Positions 1 to 7,497 of a stretch of 64,000 nt of DNA are shown here, piece by piece. A model generated the notes under the pieces. That model did not search any database and was not told where the DNA came from. It saw only the letters and a list, made by a program, of their open reading frames with translations. Source of the stretch: CAVQEK01 sp964596645 (GTDB lineage Bacteria; Bacteroidota; Bacteroidia; Cytophagales; Cyclobacteriaceae); the NCBI GenBank assembly GCA_964596645.1, contig CAZQVB010000017.1, positions 37,830-101,829 of the forward strand. Direction: 5' to 3'. The number at the start of each line of letters is the position of its first letter. Position 1 is the stretch's first letter. The position numbers and the translations under genes were made by a program.

Positions 1-527
1 GGATGGATAAACTTGAAATTATACCATTCGTCATGGCGCTGCCACTGCGCCGGAAGGCCCCTCGTAGCGGGATGCTCCGTTTCGTGTACCAACACGGTGG
101 CCTGCTGCGGCTCCGGGTGATCTTGAAACCAGGCGCCAACCAGCCGGCCAAACCATGGCCACTGGTACTCGGTAGTGGCGGCACCATGTATACCCACAAA
201 GCCACCACCGGCTTGTATATATCGTTCGAAATGCGCCTGCTGCCGGTGATCGAGGGCATTTCCGCTGGAGTTCAGAAAAATAACAGCGCTGTACCTGTGT
301 AGACTGTCGGTGTGAAAGTAGGCGGCATTTTCTGTGGTATCGGCCTGAATGCCATTTTGCCTGCACAGTTGAGCTACAGCCTGTCTGGCACCTTCTATAG
401 ACTGATGCCGGTAGGCCTGCGTGCCACTGAAGATGAGCACACGCTGCTCGCGCTCAGGTGCGCAGCCGGCAAGTAATAATATAAAGTACATAGCCATGGC
501 GGCCACGCCCACTTTGCAATTCCTCAT
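1..527 (-). CDS. ThuA-like domain lipoprotein, 3' end cut by window edge
   Basis: The minus-strand frame starting at the ATG at 527-525 stays open to the window edge (175 codons visible). The product starts MRNCKVG, has a hydrophobic stretch (about residues 8-20) and a lipobox LLAGC, so it is probably a lipoprotein. The mature part begins RVLIFSGTQAYRHQSIEGA and contains YIQAGGGFVGIHGAATTEYQWPW, which is typical of the ThuA-like (trehalose utilisation, class I glutamine amidotransferase fold) family; in Bacteroidota such domains often sit in exported sugar-related proteins, sometimes fused to dehydrogenase or cytochrome domains. The C-terminal part lies outside the window, so any fusion partner is unknown. 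The biochemical role of the family is poorly defined. Family call firm, function not. Confidence 0.85.
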   Translation of the reverse strand, partial: MRNCKVGVAAMAMYFILLLAGCAPEREQRVLIFSGTQAYRHQSIEGARQAVAQLCRQNGIQADTTENAAYFHTDSLHRYSAVIFLNSSGNALDHRQQAHFERYIQAGGGFVGIHGAATTEYQWPWFGRLVGAWFQDHPEPQQATVLVHETEHPATRGLPAQWQRHDEWYNFKFIH

Positions 528-818
528 TTTTTCAAATTTTTTTGATGTGTAGGTGAAACGGTTTGAGTAGCTATAGTTGCTCAGGGCAAGTCAAAATTCT
601 CAATCACATTTCGAGTGCTACAAAGTAAATGAAAGTTTGCGACCTGTGGCAATCCATTCATTCGTTCACTGGGCTTTTAAAGTGGTGTGAAAGATTGATC
701 TTGTCAGGCATTGTACCTGTAGGCCCAACCGCATCACCATTCTTATTGTAGAAACACTACCTCAAATAGGCCGCTGTATCACTACGCCAACGCCACCTAT
801 TCTATATAGCCGCTAAAA
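528..818. other. Intergenic region upstream of the ThuA-like gene
   Basis: About 290 bases without a convincing gene lie between the ThuA-like start and the trxA terminator. It should hold the promoter of the ThuA-like gene on the minus strand. The best candidate is a TTTACTTTG sequence near 630-650 on the minus strand, one base short of the TAnnTTTG box. No RNA gene or repeat was recognised. Confidence 0.4.
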
Positions 819-858
819 CATAAAGGGGAAAGCTGCTTACACAACTTCCCCCTTTATG
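819..858 (-). terminator. Rho-independent terminator of trxA
   Basis: An inverted repeat with arms 819-832 and 845-858 (CATAAAGGGG pairs with CCCCTTTATG, one internal mismatch) sits just downstream of the trxA stop. On the minus strand it is followed by a T-rich tract. Position and orientation fit termination of trxA transcription. Confidence 0.7.
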
Positions 859-879
859 CTTTAAATAAATATGTAAAAA

Positions 880-1209
880 CTATGCCGTTTGCAGTTGAGA
901 GTCCAGCTTCTGTGCCAACACAGCCTTGGGCGCTGCTCCTATTTGCTTATCTACCACTTCTTTGTTTTTGAAAAACAACAAGGTAGGAATACTGCGAATG
1001 CCATATTTGGCCGATACCTCAGGATTGGAATCTACGTCCACCTTGCCTATTACGACTTTACCGTCATATTCGTCTGCAAGTTGGTCCACCACGGGGCCTA
1101 TCATTTTACAAGGCCCGCACCACTCTGCCCAAAAATCTATCAGAACCGGCTTATCAGAAGCCAATATGTCGTCATAGTTTGAGTCGGTAATTTCAACAGG
1201 TTTTGCCAT
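880..1209 (-). CDS. trxA: Thioredoxin
   Basis: Small soluble disulfide reductase of the cytoplasm, recycled by thioredoxin reductase. The 109-residue product has the canonical active site WAEWCGPCKM and the conserved cis-proline segment YGIRSIPTLLFF, and matches the usual thioredoxin length. The frame is open further upstream, with in-frame ATGs at 1230, 1215 and 1212, giving up to 116 residues; I chose the ATG at 1209 because thioredoxins of this group start MAKPVEI or similar. A TATATTTG box at 1249-1256 lies just upstream and a terminator at 819-858 downstream, so the gene is probably monocistronic. Nothing in the sequence is unusual. Confidence 0.93.
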   Translation of the reverse strand: MAKPVEITDSNYDDILASDKPVLIDFWAEWCGPCKMIGPVVDQLADEYDGKVVIGKVDVDSNPEVSAKYGIRSIPTLLFFKNKEVVDKQIGAAPKAVLAQKLDSQLQTA

Positions 1210-1248
1210 CATCATTATGTTTTGGTTCAATAATTTTCGTTAGCCGCG

Positions 1249-1256
1249 CAAATATA
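1249..1256 (-). promoter_or_regulatory. Candidate -7 box of trxA
   Basis: On the minus strand the sequence reads TATATTTG, an exact match to the Bacteroidota -7 consensus TAnnTTTG. It would start transcription near 1242, ahead of all trxA start candidates. No good TTTG -33 element was found at the expected spacing. A small inverted repeat, CTGAC-tttt-GTCAG, lies upstream at 1275-1288. Confidence 0.5.
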
Positions 1257-1365
1257 ATGCTAAAACACCGTTGCCTGACTTTTGTCAGAACGGCTACATG
1301 GTTTTGTATCAATTCCGACATTATAGCTAAAAATAGGCCGCCTTGGGTTGTCAGCACCGCAGACT

Positions 1366-4300
1366 TTATGTCAGTATGGTGTAGTCGATGTCTTTATATT
1401 TATTGAGCGCATCCAGCAAGTCATTATTGGGTTGCACCATAAATTTTCTGCTCAACATCTCCACCAAAATATTTTCTTCTTCGTCGTACAGATCCATGCG
1501 CAGGCTGCACTGGCCCGGATGCGCCCGCAGCAACTCTTCAATGCGCTCCATAGGCAATTTGGATATGGTCTTTGAATTGACACGCAGCCTCAGGCCCTTG
1601 CTTTTCTTATCCCTGATCTCACTGAGCAGTGCAATATCCTTGATCTTAAATTCCTCCTGCTTGTCGCCCCAGGGCTTGTTCACCACCTGGCCGCTGATGT
1701 ATAGAAACCACCCCGGCACCATAAAGCCCTTGAACCGTATGTAGTCGTCGGAAAAAACATAAAATGCGTGGCTGTCCTCGTAGCCCTCCACAGTGAGCAC
1801 CCCAAAAGGCTTACCCCCTTTGGTGGTGCGGTGGGCTACATCGACCACCACACCTGCCAGTGTCATTTCATGGCCGGCCTTTCCGGTGAGGTCTTGCAAG
1901 TCGCCAAATGAATTGCGCACCAGATGCCTCATTTCAAACTTATACTGATCGAGCGGATGGCCTGAGATATAAAATCCGACCACCTCTTTCTCTATGCGCA
2001 ACTTTTCCAGCTCACTGTAGGGCTCGCATGCTGCAACGGCCGGCACCGGCACCTCCATGCCACTATCACCCCCAAAGAGCGTTTGCTGTGCGGCATTGGA
2101 TTCTTCCTGCAATCGATGGCCGTAGCGGATCACTTTTTCTACCAAGGTCTGCTCACCATCTGCCGCATGTAGATACTGCCTTCGGTGACAATCGGCAAAG
2201 CGGTCGAATGCCCCTGCCATGGCCAGGCATTCGAAGGTTTTTTTATTCACGGCTCTCAAGTTTACACGTCGGGCCAAATCGAAAACATCGGCATAGGGGC
2301 CATTTTTGTCGCGCTCCTGTATGATGGCATTGACGGCGGCCTCGCCCGTGCCTTTGATGGCGCCAAGGCCAAAGCGTATTTCCCCCTCTTTATTCACCTC
2401 GAATGCGATACCCGATTCGTTGATGTGAGGCCCCAGCACCTTGATGCCCAGATTGCGGCACTCTTCCATAAAAAAGGTGACCTTATCGATATGGCTGAGG
2501 TTGTGCGTGAGCACAGCGGCCATGTATTCGGCCGGGTAGTTGGCCTTTAGGTAGGCCGTCTGGTAAGCCACAAAAGAGTAGCAGGTAGAGTGCGATTTGT
2601 TGAATGCATAAGCGGCAAATGCCTCCCAATCCTTCCAGATTTTCTCGGCCACCTTCACATCGTGATTGTTATTCACGCATCCCTCCAAAAATTTCGGCTT
2701 TAGCTTTTCCAGCAGGGCAAATATCTTTTTACCCATAGCCTTGCGCAGCATGTCGGCCTCACCTTTGGTGAAATTGGCCAGCTTCTGCGAGAGCAACATC
2801 ACCTGCTCCTGATATACCGTGATGCCATACGTTTCTGCCAGGTACTCCTCCATTTCGTCGAATTCATACGAAATAGGCTCTTCGCCGTGCTTACGCGCTA
2901 TGAAATTGGGAATATAGTCCATCGGGCCCGGCCTGTATAGCGCATTCATGGCAATGAGATCTTCAAATTTGTCGGGCTTCAGCATGCGCAGGTATTTTTG
3001 CATACCAGCCGACTCAAACTGAAAGGTGCCGTTGGTTTCGCCCCGCTGATACAAGTCGTACGTTTTGGCATCGTCGAGCGGTATGTTGTCCGGGTCTATC
3101 ACCACACCATGTTGCTTTTGAATGTAGCGCACGGCGGTGTTGATGATGCTGAGCGTCTTGAGGCCCAAGAAGTCCATCTTCAGCATGCCTGCACTTTCTA
3201 CCACGCTGTTGTCGAACTGCGTCACCCAAAGCTCTGAGTCTTTGGACACACATACCGGTATAAGCTCTGTAAGATCTTCGGGCGTGATGATGATACCACA
3301 GGCATGTATGCCGGTGTTGCGCAGTGACCCTTCCAGTATACGTGCCTGTTTCAGCACATCAGCCTCTTTGCTGTCACCTTTGCTTATTTCCTCCAGCGCC
3401 TTTACTTCTTTAAAGGCCTTGGCCAATGTGGTGCCGGGCCTTTCGGGTACCTGTTTGGCCAGCGCATTGGTTTGTGACAGCGGCAGCTCCATTACACGTC
3501 CGGCATCGCGTATAGACGACTTGGCAGCCATAGTGCCGTAAGTGATGATCTGTGCGACCTGGTTGCTGCCATATTTTTTTACTACATAATCGATGATCTT
3601 TCCTCTTCCCTCATCGTCAAAGTCTATATCGATATCGGGCAGCGATACACGGTCGGGGTTCAGAAACCGCTCAAACAGAAGGTCATATTCTATGGGATCT
3701 ACGTTGGTGATGCCAATGCAGTAGGCCACAGCAGAGCCCGCCGCCGATCCGCGACCTGGCCCTACCGATACACCCATCCTGCGTGCCTCCGAGGTAAAAT
3801 CCTGCACGATAAGAAAATAACCCGGGTAGCCTGTATTTTTTATGGTAGCCAACTCAAATTCCAGCCGGTCTGTGATCTCAGGGGAAAGCTCTCCATAGCG
3901 CTTCTTGGCCCCTTCAAAGGTGAGATGGCGCAGGTAGTCGTCTTCACTGCTAAAGGGCTCGGGTATCTTGAATGCTGGCAACAGCACATTCCTGTCCAGT
4001 TCATATGCCTCTACCTTATCCACCAGTTCGTACGTGTTCTCTATAGCCTCGGGCAAATCCCTGAACAGCGCCTTCATCTCATCCTGATCTTTGAAATAAA
4101 ATGAATCATTGGGAAAGCCATAGCGAAAACCCCTGCCCCGCCCGATAGGAGTAGACTGATATTCATTTTCCTTGATGCACAGCAATATGTCGTGGGCATT
4201 GGCGTCCTTCTGGTCGAGGTAGAATACATCGTTGGCGGCGATTACCTTTAGGTCGTATTTTTTAGCGAATTGCAGCAACACGTCGTTCACCCGATCATTT

Positions 4301-5556
4301 TCTGGCAATCCGTTGCGCAGCAGTTCCAGGTACAAGTCGTCTCCAAATACCGATATCCACCACTCCAGTGCCTCCTCGGCTTTGTGCTCTCCGGCGTTGA
4401 GTATGAGACTGGGTATTTCACCGGTGAGTCCTCCTGTGAGGGCTATCAGATTGGCCCTGTATTTTTTTATCAGATCTTTGTCGATGCGTGGATAAAGGCC
4501 ATACAAGCCTTCGATATATCCTAAGGAGCTAAGTTTGCTGAGATTGCGATAGCCCTCCTTATTCTTAGCCAACAGCACCTGGTTAAAGCGCTTATCCGGG
4601 CTGTCCTTTGTGAATTTCAGCTTTAATCGCTCCTCCGCCACAAACAATTCGCAACCCACAATTGGCTTAATGCCCTGAGCCAACGCCTCCCGTACAAACT
4701 TGAAAGCGCCAAATAGATTACCAAAATCAGTAATGGCCACTGCCGGCATCTCGCAAGCTTTGGCTTTTTTCACTATTTCCTTGATGTTGGGCGTAGACTG
4801 GAGTATAGAGAACTGCGAATGCACATGAAGGTGGCAAAACGGGGTGTTGATCTCACGAACCGCATACGTGCTGTCGCGGGTAAAGCGTGGTGCCTTCTCA
4901 ACCCGCCTGGCAAAATTGGCGGCTTCAAGTTTTGGGCCCTCATACACGATGGCCTCCACCGGCGTGTAGTCGACGGGCTTTAATACGCGTTTTTTTAATA
5001 ATTGAAAAAAACATTTGGCATTGGCGGCCACGTCGAATGCCGCATCATGCGCATCGCCAAAAGACTGGGAAAACAACTTGTGGTGAAGCTCCAGCAAAGT
5101 AGGCCATTTATACTGACCACCTCTTCCACCAGGCAACGCACAAAATTCGGTCGACTCCAATTGCGTGTCCAGCGCGGCCATATTCTCCAACGCATTGGCC
5201 TGACCCAGGCGCAAAAATTCGGCGCCTACTATTTTCAAGTCGAAATCAATGATGTTGTGACCAATGACCAATTCGGTGTTGGCCAAATCCTTGGCAAATC
5301 TTTCGAGCACCGCGCTCAACGGCAATCCGTCGGCCAGGGCCCGGTCGGTGGATATGCCATGCACCTTTTCGGCATTGTAAGGAATAACAAAACCATCTGG
5401 CCGCACGATAAGATTTTGTGCCGAGAGCAACTTGCCGGTACCATCATGCAGCTGCCAGGCCAACTGCACGATGCGCGGCCAATTGTCAAAATCTGTTAAG
5501 GGTGCCTGCTTATTTTCAGGCAAACCGGTGGTTTCGGTATCAAAAATTAAATACAT
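1366..5556 (-). CDS. dnaE: DNA polymerase III alpha subunit with fused N-terminal DnaQ-like proofreading exonuclease
   Basis: Replicative polymerase catalytic subunit, 1396 residues. Residues 1-190 form a DEDDh exonuclease: motif I DTETT (D6, E8), motif II HNIIDFD (around D104), and H170-x4-D175 as motif III. A PHP domain starts with HLHVHS at 242-247. The polymerase core has GPGRGSAAGS followed by PDIDIDF near residue 639, which supplies two catalytic aspartates. AAQQTLFGG near residue 1155 is a good internal clamp-binding motif, and an OB fold follows. Classical E. coli-type DnaE is about 1160 residues and takes its exonuclease from a separate DnaQ, so polymerase and proofreading are covalently linked here; to my knowledge such longer forms are common in Bacteroidota. 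The gene reads away from the toxin-antitoxin pair, with 193 bases between them. Confidence 0.97.
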   Translation of the reverse strand: MYLIFDTETTGLPENKQAPLTDFDNWPRIVQLAWQLHDGTGKLLSAQNLIVRPDGFVIPYNAEKVHGISTDRALADGLPLSAVLERFAKDLANTELVIGHNIIDFDLKIVGAEFLRLGQANALENMAALDTQLESTEFCALPGGRGGQYKWPTLLELHHKLFSQSFGDAHDAAFDVAANAKCFFQLLKKRVLKPVDYTPVEAIVYEGPKLEAANFARRVEKAPRFTRDSTYAVREINTPFCHLHVHSQFSILQSTPNIKEIVKKAKACEMPAVAITDFGNLFGAFKFVREALAQGIKPIVGCELFVAEERLKLKFTKDSPDKRFNQVLLAKNKEGYRNLSKLSSLGYIEGLYGLYPRIDKDLIKKYRANLIALTGGLTGEIPSLILNAGEHKAEEALEWWISVFGDDLYLELLRNGLPENDRVNDVLLQFAKKYDLKVIAANDVFYLDQKDANAHDILLCIKENEYQSTPIGRGRGFRYGFPNDSFYFKDQDEMKALFRDLPEAIENTYELVDKVEAYELDRNVLLPAFKIPEPFSSEDDYLRHLTFEGAKKRYGELSPEITDRLEFELATIKNTGYPGYFLIVQDFTSEARRMGVSVGPGRGSAAGSAVAYCIGITNVDPIEYDLLFERFLNPDRVSLPDIDIDFDDEGRGKIIDYVVKKYGSNQVAQIITYGTMAAKSSIRDAGRVMELPLSQTNALAKQVPERPGTTLAKAFKEVKALEEISKGDSKEADVLKQARILEGSLRNTGIHACGIIITPEDLTELIPVCVSKDSELWVTQFDNSVVESAGMLKMDFLGLKTLSIINTAVRYIQKQHGVVIDPDNIPLDDAKTYDLYQRGETNGTFQFESAGMQKYLRMLKPDKFEDLIAMNALYRPGPMDYIPNFIARKHGEEPISYEFDEMEEYLAETYGITVYQEQVMLLSQKLANFTKGEADMLRKAMGKKIFALLEKLKPKFLEGCVNNNHDVKVAEKIWKDWEAFAAYAFNKSHSTCYSFVAYQTAYLKANYPAEYMAAVLTHNLSHIDKVTFFMEECRNLGIKVLGPHINESGIAFEVNKEGEIRFGLGAIKGTGEAAVNAIIQERDKNGPYADVFDLARRVNLRAVNKKTFECLAMAGAFDRFADCHRRQYLHAADGEQTLVEKVIRYGHRLQEESNAAQQTLFGGDSGMEVPVPAVAACEPYSELEKLRIEKEVVGFYISGHPLDQYKFEMRHLVRNSFGDLQDLTGKAGHEMTLAGVVVDVAHRTTKGGKPFGVLTVEGYEDSHAFYVFSDDYIRFKGFMVPGWFLYISGQVVNKPWGDKQEEFKIKDIALLSEIRDKKSKGLRLRVNSKTISKLPMERIEELLRAHPGQCSLRMDLYDEEENILVEMLSRKFMVQPNNDLLDALNKYKDIDYTILT

Positions 5557-5749
5557 GAAGAAAAGTTGTTGCTGATCGGTTTTATAGAATTGAGGGCATT
5601 TGCGCGCATCAAAAAACTAAAGTAAGTAAATCGTGATCGAAAGAAAACGGCTGTTTTCATGCCAATGGAAAAGTGAGGCCTGGCAAGTTAGAAACACCCT
5701 TTTTATGAGCAGAATGGCTGAGATTTAAAAAAACTTCAAGAATCGATAT

Positions 5750-6199
5750 TCACACTTTCAGACGCTTGTCAAAAGAAAAGGGCAGGCGCTTTAAGAGTTT
5801 AATACGCTTAAATTGTGGATGAACTGCGCTGATCACATAATTGTACTCCGACGGCACGATAGAAGAAGGCACCTGTAATACCGGTGCAGACCGCGCAGTA
5901 AACCACTCACTACCCATCTCCTGACACACAGCTGGCCGGCTGGTTTTTATCCAATCCAGCGGCAAAGTGTCCAGGTCAATTGTTGAGATCGCCATATCAT
6001 CGGGAATTTGTATGGTCATTAGTATAAAGGATAAGGCGAGCATCTCGCCACTGCTGTGCACCACATTTTCGAGGCATGCAAGACTGGCGCTTCCGGCAGT
6101 ATAGATTACCCGTTCACTGCGGCGGTTCCACCTATTTTCCACCCCACTGGCAAAAAGCGTGTGAGAATACTTTTCAAGCGCTATACGGTATACAAGCAT
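5750..6199 (-). CDS. RES-domain toxin of an Xre/RES toxin-antitoxin pair
   Basis: 149 residues, the usual size of a RES (ParT/MbcT-like) toxin. The family is named after conserved Arg, Glu and Ser; plausible counterparts here are R5 (VYRIA), E44 (ACLENVVH) and S112 (QVPSS), and the segment NRWN...VIYTAGSASLACLENVVH matches the family core. Known relatives degrade NAD+ (MbcT is an NAD+ phosphorylase) or ADP-ribosylate a metabolic enzyme (ParT). The start codon lies 3 bases after the antitoxin stop, so translation is probably coupled. The product looks intact. The precise chemistry of this member is inferred from the family. Confidence 0.9.
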   Translation of the reverse strand: MLVYRIALEKYSHTLFASGVENRWNRRSERVIYTAGSASLACLENVVHSSGEMLALSFILMTIQIPDDMAISTIDLDTLPLDWIKTSRPAVCQEMGSEWFTARSAPVLQVPSSIVPSEYNYVISAVHPQFKRIKLLKRLPFSFDKRLKV

Positions 6200-6202
6200 T
6201 GC

Positions 6203-6721
6203 CTAAGCCAAATCGCCATGCGCTATTCTCATCAACTCATCCATAATTTGATTCATCCCTTCTGAGGTAGTGAGAAAAGACATGGGTGTGTCTCCGTCGA
6301 GGCCTGTAGAGGGCTTTTCGAGCCATCGCTGAAAGGAGTCGGGAGTGCCAAACAACTCTTCGCCCAAGGCCACCACCTGGTTGTATTTGAGCACTATTTC
6401 GCTCTTTTGTGGGGAAAGGCGCCTGCCTTCGCGTATGTAGTTGGTGAGGGTTTTGGGAGAAACCTCAATAAGTGCCGCCAGTGCTTCCCGGCTGGTATGA
6501 CGCCTGTCGGCAATGGCGGTGGCCCACTCGATGGGCACGCCCACACGTGCGGCTTTGGCCAGCATATAATGCCCATCGGGCTTATCGTAGAGGTATAGTG
6601 CTTCAGGAATGGCCACAGACTGTGAAATATACTCCGCCAATGGCTCAGCTACATCATTGGGTGTTTCTGTAGTAATGGTATAAGGTTTTCTCTTTTTAAT
6701 ATTTCTCTCAGCATTGGCCAT
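6203..6721 (-). CDS. Xre/MbcA/ParS-type antitoxin (DUF2384)
   Basis: 172 residues; partner of the RES toxin directly downstream. A helix-turn-helix lies at about 75-112 (TSREALAALIEVSPKTLTNY), and the C-terminal domain at about 118-168 (GEELFGTPDSFQRWLEKP) is the DUF2384 toxin-binding region of the MbcA/ParS/Xre family. Antitoxin first, toxin second is the usual order. An AAGGAG purine run sits about 10 bases before the ATG, a stronger Shine-Dalgarno match than is usual in this phylum. Repeats GTAAATTTAC and GTAAATTT in the promoter (6745-6775) are likely autoregulatory operator sites. Confidence 0.9.
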   Translation of the reverse strand: MANAERNIKKRKPYTITTETPNDVAEPLAEYISQSVAIPEALYLYDKPDGHYMLAKAARVGVPIEWATAIADRRHTSREALAALIEVSPKTLTNYIREGRRLSPQKSEIVLKYNQVVALGEELFGTPDSFQRWLEKPSTGLDGDTPMSFLTTSEGMNQIMDELMRIAHGDLA

Positions 6722-6744
6722 GGCGCTCTCCTTTCTCTAATTCA

Positions 6745-6775
6745 GTAAATTTACCACCAACTTACACAAATTTAC
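6745..6775 (-). promoter_or_regulatory. Promoter and probable operator of the Xre/RES pair
   Basis: Read on the minus strand, TAAATTTG (6774-6767) matches the -7 consensus TAnnTTTG. It is part of one GTAAATTT half site, and a second copy lies inside the palindrome GTAAATTTAC at 6745-6754, about two helical turns away. Paired palindromic sites overlapping the -7 box fit repression by the Xre-family antitoxin. The operator role is inferred. Confidence 0.55.
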
Positions 6776-6816
6776 TTATTATACTCATATTTCTCCATTT
6801 TGTTTCACACCTTACT

Positions 6817-7482
6817 CTACGGAGCCGAATTTTCAAAATCAGAATTTTGAGAAGTGACAGTTTCTGAAGCAGCAGCATCCTTGGCTTTGGGCTCGGGAAA
6901 AAAGCTTCGCTGAAAAATGAGAATAATAGCAACCCCTACAAAAATAGAGGAATCGGCAATATTGAAAATAGGCCATAAAGACAGATACTCACCTCCAAAT
7001 ACCGGCACCCAATCCGCCACTCGCCCTTCCCAGATATCGATGTAGAACATGTCAATCACCTGCCCATGCAATAAGGCATATGGCGCATCCGGCGGCATAT
7101 TACCCTCAAGCCATACACCATAAAATGTGCTGTCGATGACATTGCCTACTGCACCGCCCAGTATGAGTGCGATGCACCACACCAGCCCGTTGGGCACATC
7201 CTTTTTCACCAGGTGATACAAATAATAGGCAATACCCACCATGGCCACCAAACGAAATGAAGTCAACGCCAGCTTGCCAAATTCAGAACCGATCTCCAGG
7301 CCAAAAGCCATACCCGGATTTACGGTATAATGAATCTTGAACCAATCGCCAAAAACCGAAAATTCTTCGCCGAGGTACATATTGTGATATACCAGCATCT
7401 TCACGAACTGGTCTAAGGCAATAATGCCAATTGCAAGAAGGTAAAACTTAACGTACTTCATTTTCATATTTAAAATATACAA
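6817..7482 (-). CDS. lspA: Lipoprotein signal peptidase (signal peptidase II)
   Basis: Inner-membrane aspartyl protease that removes signal peptides from prolipoproteins. It has about four membrane segments and the family motifs: an early ALDQFVK, NPGMAFGLEIG, GGAVGNVIDS and FNIADSSIF; the aspartates in the last two are the catalytic pair. At up to 221 residues it is longer than the E. coli enzyme (164) because of an insert around PPDAPYALLHGQVIDMF, which I believe is typical of Bacteroidota. Starts at 7467 or 7461 (MKMKYVKF, MKYVKF) are also plausible. It follows ileS by 15 bases; an ileS-lspA pair is a common bacterial operon. Lipoprotein substrates in this window would include GldH and the ThuA-like protein. 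Confidence 0.95.
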   Translation of the reverse strand: MYILNMKMKYVKFYLLAIGIIALDQFVKMLVYHNMYLGEEFSVFGDWFKIHYTVNPGMAFGLEIGSEFGKLALTSFRLVAMVGIAYYLYHLVKKDVPNGLVWCIALILGGAVGNVIDSTFYGVWLEGNMPPDAPYALLHGQVIDMFYIDIWEGRVADWVPVFGGEYLSLWPIFNIADSSIFVGVAIILIFQRSFFPEPKAKDAAASETVTSQNSDFENSAP

Positions 7483-7497
7483 CCGGTTGCTAGCGCA

